From Luteibacter pinisoli (GTDB lineage Bacteria; Pseudomonadota; Gammaproteobacteria; Xanthomonadales; Rhodanobacteraceae), in the NCBI RefSeq assembly GCF_006385595.1, contig NZ_CP041046.1:4106501-4170500 (forward strand): a DNA stretch of 64,000 nucleotides, written 5' to 3'. A program made the position numbers and the translations under genes. The notes under the pieces were generated by a model, which was not told the DNA's origin, made no database searches, and saw nothing but the letters and a program-made list of their open reading frames with translations. Shown here one piece after another: positions 8,642-16,800 of this stretch. How positions within the stretch are numbered: position 1 is the stretch's first letter; the number at the start of each line of letters is the position of its first letter.

Positions 8642-8708
8642 CCCGCCCCCACCAGCCACCAAGGCGCGCCGCCGCAAACTGCGGCAATCGGCCCCATGGC
8701 CCTGCCGC

Positions 8709-8996
8709 TTAGCCCACCAGGGCGGCCATCACGTTCTGCGGATCGTTGCGGATAGCGCGCAGCAGGGCCCTCGCCGGCCCGGTGGGCTCGCGCCGTCCCT
8801 GCTCCCAGTTACGGAGCGTTCCCACGTCCACATCGAGCACCTTGGCGAAATTTGGCTGGGATAGCCCGGTGGATTCGCGGATAGCCTTGATGGTGGTCGG
8901 GTCGACCTGGAACTCGCGCGATGGCGCGCGCTTTCCACGGTGGATTTCGTCCATCTGCTGGACGCTTTCGAGCAGTTCATCGAAAAAAGTGGTCAT
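8709..8996 (-). CDS. NadS/HigA-like HTH antitoxin
   Basis: The 95-residue product (ATG 8996) has a basic-acidic N-terminal segment 'MTTFFDELLESVQQMDEIHRG' and an XRE/Cro-type HTH in the C-terminal half: 'IKAIRESTGLSQPNFAKVLDVDVGTLRNWEQGRREPTGPARALL'. This is the layout of NadS/HigA-type antitoxins encoded after a RelE-family toxin. Its ATG overlaps the toxin TGA (ATGA, 4 bases), a hallmark of a coupled type II module. It probably neutralises the toxin and represses the shared promoter; see the inverted repeat at 9333-9352. Confidence 0.85.
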   Translation of the reverse strand: MTTFFDELLESVQQMDEIHRGKRAPSREFQVDPTTIKAIRESTGLSQPNFAKVLDVDVGTLRNWEQGRREPTGPARALLRAIRNDPQNVMAALVG

Positions 8997-9316
8997 GGCG
9001 GTTGATTCCATTGTTCGACGATTTTTCGCAAAGTCGCACGTTGTTCGGACGTCAGGTCGTCCCGCTCGTTCTTCGCGTAAATCAGAAGCATGCCAACGCG
9101 AGCATGCTGTCCAAAGTAATAGTAGATGACGCGCGCGCCACCGCTCTTTCCCCGACTCGCCATGGCGACACGAACCTTGCGGAGGCCACCGGTGCCTTCG
9201 ATGAGGTCGCCTGCGTCGGGGTGAAGCGTGAGGTGGTGTTGAAGCCGGGTGTACTGATCGTCATCGAGGAGATCCCGCACCCGCCGCGTGAACAGCGGGG
9301 TCTCGACGAAAGTCAT
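8993..9316 (-). CDS. RelE/HigB-family toxin of a type II toxin-antitoxin module
   Basis: The 107-residue product (from ATG 9316; an alternative ATG at 9334 adds six residues) reads MTFVETPLFTRRVRDLLDDD. It contains a RelE-fold core: 'GDLIEGTGGLRKVRVAM', 'GGARVIYYYF' and 'VGMLLIYAKNERDDLTSEQ', the last with the K-N-E/D pattern of HigB/RelE proteins. Such toxins cleave mRNA at the ribosome. It precedes its antitoxin, as in higBA. No strong ribosome binding site precedes either candidate start. The module is inserted between coxC and the rest of the oxidase assembly genes. Confidence 0.85.
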   Translation of the reverse strand: MTFVETPLFTRRVRDLLDDDQYTRLQHHLTLHPDAGDLIEGTGGLRKVRVAMASRGKSGGARVIYYYFGQHARVGMLLIYAKNERDDLTSEQRATLRKIVEQWNQPP

Positions 9317-9332
9317 GGTTGAATGGTGCGCC

Positions 9333-9352
9333 ATTGACGCATATCTGTCAAT
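9333..9352 (-). promoter_or_regulatory. probable operator/promoter of the toxin-antitoxin pair
   Basis: An inverted repeat ATTGAC-N8-GTCAAT lies just upstream of, and overlapping, the first possible toxin start codon. Read on the minus strand it contains TTGACA, a consensus -35 hexamer. Binding of the XRE antitoxin to this dyad would block transcription, the usual autoregulation of such modules. No good -10 hexamer is visible at the expected spacing, so promoter identity is tentative. Confidence 0.5.
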
Positions 9353-9383
9353 GACGCACCCTCTGTGCGTGTGGCGTGATTCA

Positions 9384-9432
9384 TGACTCTTCCTGGGAGA
9401 TGGCGCATTGCGCGCCGGCCATGGAAGAGTCA
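9384..9432. repeat. nested inverted repeat upstream of the toxin gene
   Basis: A 10-bp perfect inverted repeat TGACTCTTCC (9384-9393) / GGAAGAGTCA (9423-9432) encloses a smaller one, GGCGC (9402-9406) / GCGCC (9412-9416). Nothing coding was found here. It could be the boundary or leader structure of the inserted toxin-antitoxin segment. Confidence 0.5.
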
Positions 9433-9492
9433 ACGACAAGCCATCGGGGGCCCAGTCGCCCTAACCCGCGCCGTCATGTCAGGGAATCGCGC

Positions 9493-9523
9493 AAAAAAAA
9501 CCCCGCCGAGGCGGGGTTTTTTT
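9493..9523. terminator. bidirectional rho-independent terminator after coxC
   Basis: The stem CCCCGCC/GGCGGGG has a two-base loop, preceded by eight A and followed by seven T, so it can terminate transcription in either direction. It lies 15 bases beyond the coxC stop and ends the minus-strand oxidase subunit transcript, separating it from the toxin-antitoxin module. Confidence 0.9.
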
Positions 9524-9537
9524 CGCGGGCCCGGTGA

Positions 9538-10428
9538 TCAGAGCACGTAGACGAAGAGGAACAGCGCCAGCCAGACCACGTCGACGAAGTGCCAGTACCA
9601 CGCCACGGCTTCGAAGCCGAAGTGGTCGTCCTTCGTAAAGTGGCCCTTGGCGCAGCGCACCCAGATGATCGCCAGCATGATCGTGCCCAGCGTCACGTGC
9701 ATGCCGTGGAAGCCGGTGAGCATGAAGAACGTCGCGCCGTAGACGCCGCTGCCCAGGGTCAGGTTGAAGTGCTCGTACGCTTCAGCGTACTCGTGCGCCT
9801 GGCAGAACAGGAACGTCGCGCCCAGCAGCACGGTGGCACCCAGGCCGATGAGCAGCGCCTTGCGGTGGCCCGCCTTCAGCGCATGGTGCGCGATGGTGAT
9901 GGTGACGCCCGACGACAGCAGGATCAGCGTATTGAGCAGGGGCAGGCCCCATGCCGCGATGGTGTGGAACGAACCACCGATCTTGTCCGGGCCGCCGCCG
10001 CCCGAGGCACCCCAGGCCGCGCTGTAGTTTTCCCACACGAACTGGTGGGTAAGCACGCCGTGGCCTTCGCCGCCCAGCCAGGGCACCGAGAAGATGCGGG
10101 CGTAGAACAGCGCGCCGAAGAAGGCCCCGAAGAACATCACCTCGGAGAAGATGAACCACATCATGCCCATGCGGAACGAACGATCCACCTGGGTGTTGTA
10201 GCTGCCGGCCATCGATTCGTTGATGACCGAGCGGAACCACCCGAAGAACATGCCCAGGATCATGACCAGGCCGACCCAGAACACCGTCTTGCCAAAACCG
10301 GAATCGCCCGGTTCGGCATTGAGCCAGTGCGCCGCGCCGAACACGGTGACGAACATGGATACCGCGGCCACGATCGGCCACTGGCTCTTGCTCGGTACGT
10401 AATAAGCGTCTTGTTGCTGGTGACCCAT
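9538..10428 (-). CDS. coxC: cytochrome c oxidase subunit III
   Basis: Subunit III stabilises the oxidase core and the proton-uptake path. The 296-residue product starts MGHQQQDAYYVPSKSQWPIV at ATG 10428, and upstream in-frame residues are unrelated. It has seven membrane segments with family signatures 'MGMMWFIFSEVMFFGAFFGALF' and 'LTGFHGMHVTLGTIML', and a C-terminal 'EAVAWYWHFVDVVWLALF'. A long amphipathic insert ('GGEGHGVLTHQFVWENYSAAW') replaces the short loop of shorter homologues. It is the last gene before the terminator at 9493-9523. Confidence 0.96.
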   Translation of the reverse strand: MGHQQQDAYYVPSKSQWPIVAAVSMFVTVFGAAHWLNAEPGDSGFGKTVFWVGLVMILGMFFGWFRSVINESMAGSYNTQVDRSFRMGMMWFIFSEVMFFGAFFGALFYARIFSVPWLGGEGHGVLTHQFVWENYSAAWGASGGGGPDKIGGSFHTIAAWGLPLLNTLILLSSGVTITIAHHALKAGHRKALLIGLGATVLLGATFLFCQAHEYAEAYEHFNLTLGSGVYGATFFMLTGFHGMHVTLGTIMLAIIWVRCAKGHFTKDDHFGFEAVAWYWHFVDVVWLALFLFVYVL

Positions 10429-10460
10429 GCTGGTTTCCCGTGGAAGTCGCTTTATGGCCG

Positions 10461-10586
10461 TTACAGCTTCAGCATCTGCACGATCGACAGGACGAAGATG
10501 CCGATGGCCACGCCGCCCGCGATCCACGCGGTGCGACGTGCGTGCCGGCGGCGCTCGTCCAACTGGATGTCGATCTTGCCGTTCAT
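10461..10586 (-). CDS. small cytochrome oxidase-associated membrane protein, 41 aa
   Basis: A complete 42-codon frame runs from ATG 10586 to TAA 10461. It encodes MNGKIDIQLDERRRHARRTA followed by one hydrophobic helix (WIAGGVAIGIFVLSIVQML). A tiny basic single-span protein between coxA and ctaG/coxC is common in gammaproteobacterial cox operons and is annotated as an oxidase small assembly protein. Here it sits directly between coxA (3 bases away) and coxC (32 bases away), with no ctaG. Codon bias and position support a real gene. Confidence 0.8.
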   Translation of the reverse strand: MNGKIDIQLDERRRHARRTAWIAGGVAIGIFVLSIVQMLKL

Positions 10587-10589
10587 TGA

Positions 10590-12203
10590 TCAGTGGTCCG
10601 TATGGCCGTGCGCCAGCTCGTCATCATGGATGACCGGCGGCACATCGAAGGTGTGGTGGGGCGCCGGCGACGGCACCGTCCACTCCAGGCCCTTGGCGCC
10701 TTCCCACGAGCGGTCCGCCGCCTTCTTCTTCGAGAAGTAGACGCAGTGGACGATGACGCCGAGGAAGATCAGCTGCGAGGCGCCGAACCAGAAGCCGCCG
10801 ATGGAGCTGATCATGTTGAAGTTGGCGAAGGCCACGTTGTAATCCGGGATGCGTCGCGGCATGCCGGCCAGGCCAAGGAAGTGCTGCGGGAAGAACAACA
10901 CGTTCACCGAGATGACGCTGGACCAGAAATGGATCTTGCCCCAGGTCTCGCTGTACATGTTGCCCGACCACTTCGGCAGCCAGTAGTACGCGGCGGCCAT
11001 GATCGAGAAGGCGGCGCCGGTGACCAGCACGTAGTGGAAGTGGGCCACCACGAAGTACGTGTCGTGGTACTGGAAGTCAGCCGGGGCCAGCGCCAGCATC
11101 AGGCCGGAGAAGCCGCCGATGGTGAACAGGATGACGAACGCGATGGAGAACAGCATCGGCGTCTCGAAGGTCATCGAGCCGCCCCACATCGTGCTCACCC
11201 AGTTGAACACCTTCACGCCCGTCGGCACCGCGATGAGCATGGTGGCGTACATGAAGAAGATCTCGGCGCCCATCGGCAGGCCCACGGCGAACATGTGGTG
11301 GGCCCAGACGATGAACGAGAGGAACGCGATGGAGGCGATGGCGAACACCATCGCGCGATAGCCGAAGATCGGCTTGCGGGCGAAGGTCGGGATGATTTCC
11401 GAGATGATCCCGAATGCCGGCAGGATCATGATGTACACCTCGGGATGCCCGAAGAACCAGAAGATGTGCTGGTACAGCACCGGGTCGCCACCGCCGGCGG
11501 CATTGAAGAAGTTGGTGTGGAAGTACTTGTCGGTGAGCAGCATCGTCACCGCGCCCGCCAGCACCGGCATCACCGCGATCAGCAGGAAGGCGGTGATCAG
11601 CCAGCTCCACACGAACACCGGCATTTTCAGCAGGTCCATGCCCGGGGCGCGCATGTTGAGGATGGTGGCGATGATGTTGATCGCGCCCATGATCGAGCTG
11701 ATACCCATCAGATGCACCGCGAACACCACGTAGGCGATGGATTCGCCCTGCAGCGACAGCGGCGGATACATCGTCCAGCCACCCGCGGGGCCACCACCCG
11801 GCATGAACAGGGTGCTCAGCAGCAGGGTGAAGGCGAACGGCATGATCCAGAACGACAGGTTGTTCATGCGCGGCAGCGCCATGTCCGGCGCGCCGACCAT
11901 GAGAGGGATCATCCAGTTCGCCAGGCCCACGAAGGAGGGCATGATCGCGCCGAAGATCATCACCAGCGCGTGCATCGTCGTCATTTCATTGAAGAAATAC
12001 GGCTGCACCAGCTGCATGCCCGGCTTGAACAGTTCCGCGCGGATCACCATCGCGAAGGCGCCGCCGATGAAGAACATCAGCAGGGCGAAAACCAGGTAAA
12101 GCGTGCCGATGTCCTTGTGGTTGGTGGACATCACCCAGCGCTGGAAGAACCCCTGGGGCGCTCCGTGGTGATCGTGGTGGTCGTGGGTGGCATCGTGCGC
12201 CAT
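10590..12203 (-). CDS. coxA: cytochrome c oxidase subunit I
   Basis: This is the catalytic subunit that reduces O2 at the heme a3-CuB centre and pumps protons. The 537-residue product has twelve membrane helices. The helix-VI motif 'FWFFGHPEVYIMILPAFG' carries the CuB His and its cross-linked Tyr, the CuB His pair is in 'VWAHHMFAVG', and the heme a/a3 ligands are in 'VVAHFHYVLVTGA'. The GHPEVY form marks an A-type oxidase. The His-rich start (MAHDATHDHHDHHGA) is a natural metal-binding stretch. It is transcribed coxB-coxA-small protein-coxC. Confidence 0.97.
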   Translation of the reverse strand: MAHDATHDHHDHHGAPQGFFQRWVMSTNHKDIGTLYLVFALLMFFIGGAFAMVIRAELFKPGMQLVQPYFFNEMTTMHALVMIFGAIMPSFVGLANWMIPLMVGAPDMALPRMNNLSFWIMPFAFTLLLSTLFMPGGGPAGGWTMYPPLSLQGESIAYVVFAVHLMGISSIMGAINIIATILNMRAPGMDLLKMPVFVWSWLITAFLLIAVMPVLAGAVTMLLTDKYFHTNFFNAAGGGDPVLYQHIFWFFGHPEVYIMILPAFGIISEIIPTFARKPIFGYRAMVFAIASIAFLSFIVWAHHMFAVGLPMGAEIFFMYATMLIAVPTGVKVFNWVSTMWGGSMTFETPMLFSIAFVILFTIGGFSGLMLALAPADFQYHDTYFVVAHFHYVLVTGAAFSIMAAAYYWLPKWSGNMYSETWGKIHFWSSVISVNVLFFPQHFLGLAGMPRRIPDYNVAFANFNMISSIGGFWFGASQLIFLGVIVHCVYFSKKKAADRSWEGAKGLEWTVPSPAPHHTFDVPPVIHDDELAHGHTDH

Positions 12204-12254
12204 GGGCCTTGCACCTCTACCTGAAGACTTGAACGGACTAAGACGTCGGATGAA

Positions 12255-13157
12255 TCAGCCCTGGGGGGCCGTGGCGGGAGTTGCCTGGGCGGTCTGTGCG
12301 GCCTTCTGCACCTTCGCCTCGTCTTCCTGGGTGGCCAGCCACTGTTCGAACTCAGCCTTCGGCACGGCCTTCACCACGATGGGCATGAAGCCGTGGTCCT
12401 GGCCGCAGAGTTCGGCGCACTGGCCGCGATACACGCCAGGCTCCTTGAGATTGGTCCATGCCGAGTTGGCGATACCCGGGATCGCGTCCATCTTCCAGCC
12501 CAGCGCCGGCACCCACCAGGAGTGGATGACGTCGCCGCCGACGATGATGAAGCGGATCTTGACGCCGACCGGCACCACGAGCGGCTTGTCGACATCGAGC
12601 AGGTAGGTCTTGTAACCGTCAACCTGGATCTTCTCCGGGTCGAGGTTGGACTTGAGCTGGCGGGTGCGGTCGGAGCTTTCTTCCAGCTTGGACATGAAGC
12701 CCACGCGGTCGACCGGCTTGCCCTTGTACTCGACGTAGTCGTAGCGCCACTTCCACTGGTATCCGGTGACCTTGACGGTCATTTCCGAACCGGTGGTGTC
12801 GGCGAAGCTGGTCAGGCCGCCGGTGGCGAGCTTGGCCAGGAAAATCAGGATGATGACGGGGATGACCGTCCAGACGATTTCGAGCTTCGTGCTGTGCGTC
12901 CACTTCTCGGCGACGGCGCCGCGCGACTTACGGAAGCGGAACATCGCCACGAACATGGCGCCAAAGACCACGATGCCGATGACGACGCAGACCCACAGCG
13001 CCACCATGTGCATGCCATAAGGGGACCACTCCGCGGCGCCCTTGGTCATGTTGAGCTGGTCGGGCTCGGGGTTGGCCATGGCCGCCCCACCCGCGAGGGC
13101 TGATACCGCGCCTGCCGTCCACGTCGAAACCAAACGTCCGATGCCGCCAGATGTCAT
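12255..13157 (-). CDS. coxB: cytochrome c oxidase subunit II
   Basis: Subunit II receives electrons from cytochrome c through the binuclear CuA centre. The 300-residue product has a signal peptide ending near 'GGAAMANP', two membrane helices (about 48-70 and 90-112) and a periplasmic cupredoxin domain. The CuA ligands are in 'CAELCGQDHGFMPIVV' plus an upstream His in 'VIHSWWVPALG'. There is no C-terminal cytochrome c domain, so electrons must come from a separate carrier such as the cytochrome c4 encoded at 23.3 kb. A good AAAGGTG-type ribosome site precedes the ATG. Confidence 0.96.
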   Translation of the reverse strand: MTSGGIGRLVSTWTAGAVSALAGGAAMANPEPDQLNMTKGAAEWSPYGMHMVALWVCVVIGIVVFGAMFVAMFRFRKSRGAVAEKWTHSTKLEIVWTVIPVIILIFLAKLATGGLTSFADTTGSEMTVKVTGYQWKWRYDYVEYKGKPVDRVGFMSKLEESSDRTRQLKSNLDPEKIQVDGYKTYLLDVDKPLVVPVGVKIRFIIVGGDVIHSWWVPALGWKMDAIPGIANSAWTNLKEPGVYRGQCAELCGQDHGFMPIVVKAVPKAEFEQWLATQEDEAKVQKAAQTAQATPATAPQG

Positions 13158-13176
13158 GTTTGCACCTTTAATGAAC

Positions 13177-13659
13177 CTACCTGCGCGACTGATCCATCAC
13201 CTCGGACAGAAGCACCATGAGTTTCCTTGACACCTCGGCCCTTTCCTCTTCCCCAAGGAAGGCGCCGATTTCGAGCTCGTTGCCGTGCGATGTGATCAAG
13301 AGCCGCTGGCGACCTTCCCCCGGCGCCAGCCTGATGCGTACCCAATATGTCTGGAAATGGCGCACACGTCGACCGGGCAGCTGCCGAACCTCCAGCGTAT
13401 CCAGGCCAATGGCAATGCGTTCACCCCTGTCGCCGGCCCGCCAGGCCGCGCCAAGCGCGAACCCCACGACGAACGCTTCGATCAGCGCAAACAGGGGGGC
13501 GAACACATTTCCCTGCCATGCGCCAAACGCCGCGGTCGCCAGGGCCATCGCCGCCAGCCCCATGATCAGTCGACGCAGGCCGCGCTTGTCCAGCGCGCGA
13601 TTGGGCCGAAGCCACACCACGCGCGGATGACCCGCGACGGTCGGTCGAAGCACGAACAT
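13177..13659 (-). CDS. DUF2244 domain membrane protein
   Basis: The 160-residue product (MFVLRPTVAGHPRVVWLRPN, ATG 13659) has two membrane helices around residues 30-70 and a C-terminal region 'RVRHFQTYWVRIRLAPGEG...LLITSHGNELEIGAFLGEEER' characteristic of DUF2244 proteins, which are often found just upstream of coxB. It is 19 bases upstream of coxB on the same strand, so it is probably first in the oxidase operon. Its role is unknown. An upstream in-frame extension to 13794 would overlap the putA promoter region and is not family-like. Confidence 0.85.
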   Translation of the reverse strand: MFVLRPTVAGHPRVVWLRPNRALDKRGLRRLIMGLAAMALATAAFGAWQGNVFAPLFALIEAFVVGFALGAAWRAGDRGERIAIGLDTLEVRQLPGRRVRHFQTYWVRIRLAPGEGRQRLLITSHGNELEIGAFLGEEERAEVSRKLMVLLSEVMDQSRR

Positions 13660-13766
13660 GGGAATCCGGCGTGCCTGGAACGTTGGGATGATAGGGCGGC
13701 CAACCGGATGCGGCAAGGTTAGGGGGCGCTTTTGCAGGGCAACACGCAAGAAGGCGCGCCCTGACC

Positions 13767-13772
13767 TACAAT
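13767..13772 (+). promoter_or_regulatory. possible -10 element for putA
   Basis: TACAAT matches a sigma70 -10 box in five of six positions and lies 31 bases before GTG 13804. No convincing -35 hexamer is found 16-19 bases upstream. If used, transcription would begin near 13779, so the ATG at 13771 could not be the start codon and GTG 13804 would be favoured. Confidence 0.4.
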
Positions 13773-13803
13773 GGGCGGTCTCCCCCGCCCCCAAACCCTA
13801 TCC

Positions 13804-16800
13804 GTGAACCCGTCCATCCTCAGTCCCGAACTCCCCACCGGTGCCGAGCCGGCGCGCGCGCGCATCACAGCCGCCTGGCTGCGCGACGAAACCGAGGCCG
13901 TCAACGACCTCCTGGCCCAGGCCACCCTGCCGCCGACCGAGCGTGAGCACGTCATCGACGTGGCCGCCGGCCTGGTGACGCGGGTTCGCGCCCGCGCCAA
14001 GGACCAGAGCGCCGTCGAGTCCTTCATGCGCCAGTACGACCTTTCCTCCGAGGAAGGCGTCCTGCTGATGTGCGTGGCCGAAGCCCTGCTGCGCATCCCC
14101 GACAAGGCCACGGCCGACAAGCTCATCCGCGACAAGCTGGGTGATGCGGACTGGAAGCGCCACCTGGGCCAGAGCGAGTCCGTGTTCGTCAACGCCTCCA
14201 CCTGGGGCCTGATGCTCACCGGGCACCTGGTGAACCTGGCCGAAGACACCCGCCACGACTTCACCTCCGCCCTGCGCCGCCTCGTCGGCCGCGCGGGCGA
14301 GCCGGTGGTGCGCCTGGCCGTGCGCCAGGCCATGCGCATCATGGGCCACCAGTTCGTGATGGGCCGCACCATCAAGGAAGCCCTGGACCGTTCCGAGGAA
14401 AAGGAACACTCGGTCTACCGTTACTCGTACGACATGCTCGGCGAGTCGGCGCTGACCCAGGCCACGGCCGAGCGCTACCAGCAGGATTACCGCGACGCGA
14501 TCAATGCGCTGGGTAGCCGCGGCCCGTTCAAGAGCAACGTGGAAGCGCCGTCCATCTCGGTGAAGCTGTCGGCGCTCCATCCGCGCTACGAGATTGGCAA
14601 TCGCGCCCGTGCGCGCGCCGAGCTGGGCGCCAAGCTGCTCGAACTGTCGCAGCTCGCGTTCAAGAACGGCATCGCGCTCTCCGTGGATGCGGAAGAGACC
14701 GATCGCCTGGAGCTGTCGCTGGATATCATCGGCGACGTCTTCGCCCACCCGACGCTGGAAGGCTGGAACGGCCTCGGCATCGTCATCCAGGGCTACCAGA
14801 AGCGCGCCCCGTTCGTGATCGACTGGGTCGTGGAAAAGGCCCGCGCCACCGGCCGCCGCTGGTTCGTGCGCCTCGTGAAGGGTGCCTACTGGGACGCCGA
14901 GATCAAGCGCGCCCAGGAAAATGGCCTATCCGGCTACCCGGTGTACACGCGCAAGCCGAACACCGACGTCAGCTACCTGGCCTGCGCGCATCGGCTGTTC
15001 AACGCCGGCAGCGACCTGGTCTACCCGCAGTTCGCCACGCACAACGCGCACACCATCGCCGCGATCCACCATATCGCAAAGGGCCGTCCGTACGAGAACC
15101 AGCGCCTGCACGGCATGGGCGCGGACCTCTACGCGGAAGTGATCGGCAAGGACAAGCTCAACGTCCCCTGCCGCGTCTACGCCCCGGTGGGCACGCATGA
15201 AGACCTGCTGCCCTACCTTGTGCGCCGCCTGCTCGAGAACGGCGCGAACACGAGCTTCGTCAACCGCGTGGTCGACGAAAGCGTGCCGGTGCGCGACCTC
15301 GTCGCCGACCCGTGCGAAACCGTGCGCGCCTTCGCCTCGATCCCCCACCCCCGTATTCCCCTGCCGGTCAATCTCTACGGCGAACTCCGGAAGAACTCCA
15401 TGGGCATGAACTTCGCAAACGACAACGAGCTCAACGAGCTGGCCGATGCCGTCAACCGTCACTCCGGCCCCTGGACGGCCGCCCCGCTGGTCGCCGGTGG
15501 CACCACCGGCGGCACGAAGCAGGAAGTGACCGATCCCTCCGACCGCCGCCGCATCATCGGCAGCGTCGAGAACGCCACCGAGGCGATGGTCGACAAGGCG
15601 CTGGCCGCCGGCGTCGCCGCGCAGCCGGGCTGGGACCGCCTGCCGGCCGCCAGCCGCGCCGCCATCCTCGAGCACGCCGCCGAGCAGCTCGAGCACAACC
15701 GCGCCGAGTTCATCGCCATGTGCGTGCGCGAAGCCGGCAAGAGCCTGCCGGACGCCATCGCGGAAATCCGCGAAGCGGCCGACTTCCTGCGCTACTACGC
15801 CACGATGGCCCGCCGCCTGTTCGGCCAGCCGGAGCAGCTGCCCGGCCCCACCGGCGAGAGCAACCAGCTGTTCCTCAACGGCCGCGGCGTGTTCGTCTGC
15901 ATCAGCCCGTGGAACTTCCCGCTGGCCATCTTCCTCGGCCAGGTGGCCGCCGCCCTGGCCGCCGGCAATGCCGTCATCGCCAAGCCGGCCGAGCAGACCG
16001 CGCTGATCGGCTACGCCGCCGTGAAGCTGCTGCACGCTGCCGGCGTGCCGACTGACGTCCTGCAGTTCCTGCCGGGCGACGGTGCCACCGTCGGTGCCGC
16101 CCTCACCCGTGACAAGCGCGTGGCCGGCGTGGCCTTCACTGGCTCGACGGACACCGCCTGGGCGATCAACCGCGCCCTCGCCGCCCGCAACGCGCCCATC
16201 GCCGCGCTGATCGCCGAGACCGGCGGCCAGAACGCGATGATCGCCGACTCCTCCGCGCTGCCCGAGCAGATCGTCAAGGACGTCATCAACTCGGCGTTCC
16301 AGTCCGCGGGCCAGCGTTGCTCGGCCGCGCGCATCCTGTTCGTGCAGGAAGACATCGCCGACAAGGTGATCGACATGCTCGCCGGCGCCATGGCCGAGCT
16401 GAAGGTCGGCGACCCGGGCCTGCTCTCCACCGACGTCGGCCCGGTGATCGACGAAGACGCACGCCAGATCCTCGTCGAACATGCCGCGCGCATGGATCGC
16501 GAAGCGAAGAAGATCGGCGAAGTCGCGCTCCCGGAATCGACCGGCAACGGCACGTTCTTCGCGCCGCGCGCCTACGAGATCCCGTCGCTGGAAACGCTCA
16601 CCCGCGAGATCTTCGGCCCGGTGCTGCACGTGATCCGCTGGAAGGGCGCGGACCTGGCCAAGGTGGTCCAGCAGATCAACGACACCGGCTTCGGCCTGAC
16701 CCTCGGCATCCACAGCCGCATCGACGACACGATCGATTACATCTCGTCGCATGCAAAGGTCGGCAACTGCTACGTCAACCGCAACCAGATCGGCGCGGTC

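Noticed and set aside
10593..12224. Open plus-strand frame opposite coxA
   Set aside because: Charged, His/Arg/Asp/Glu-dominated composition is the typical shadow of a membrane protein gene.
12255..13157. Subunit II seemed truncated because it lacks a cytochrome c domain
   Set aside because: Many aa3 oxidases have no heme domain on subunit II; the CuA motif and length are complete.
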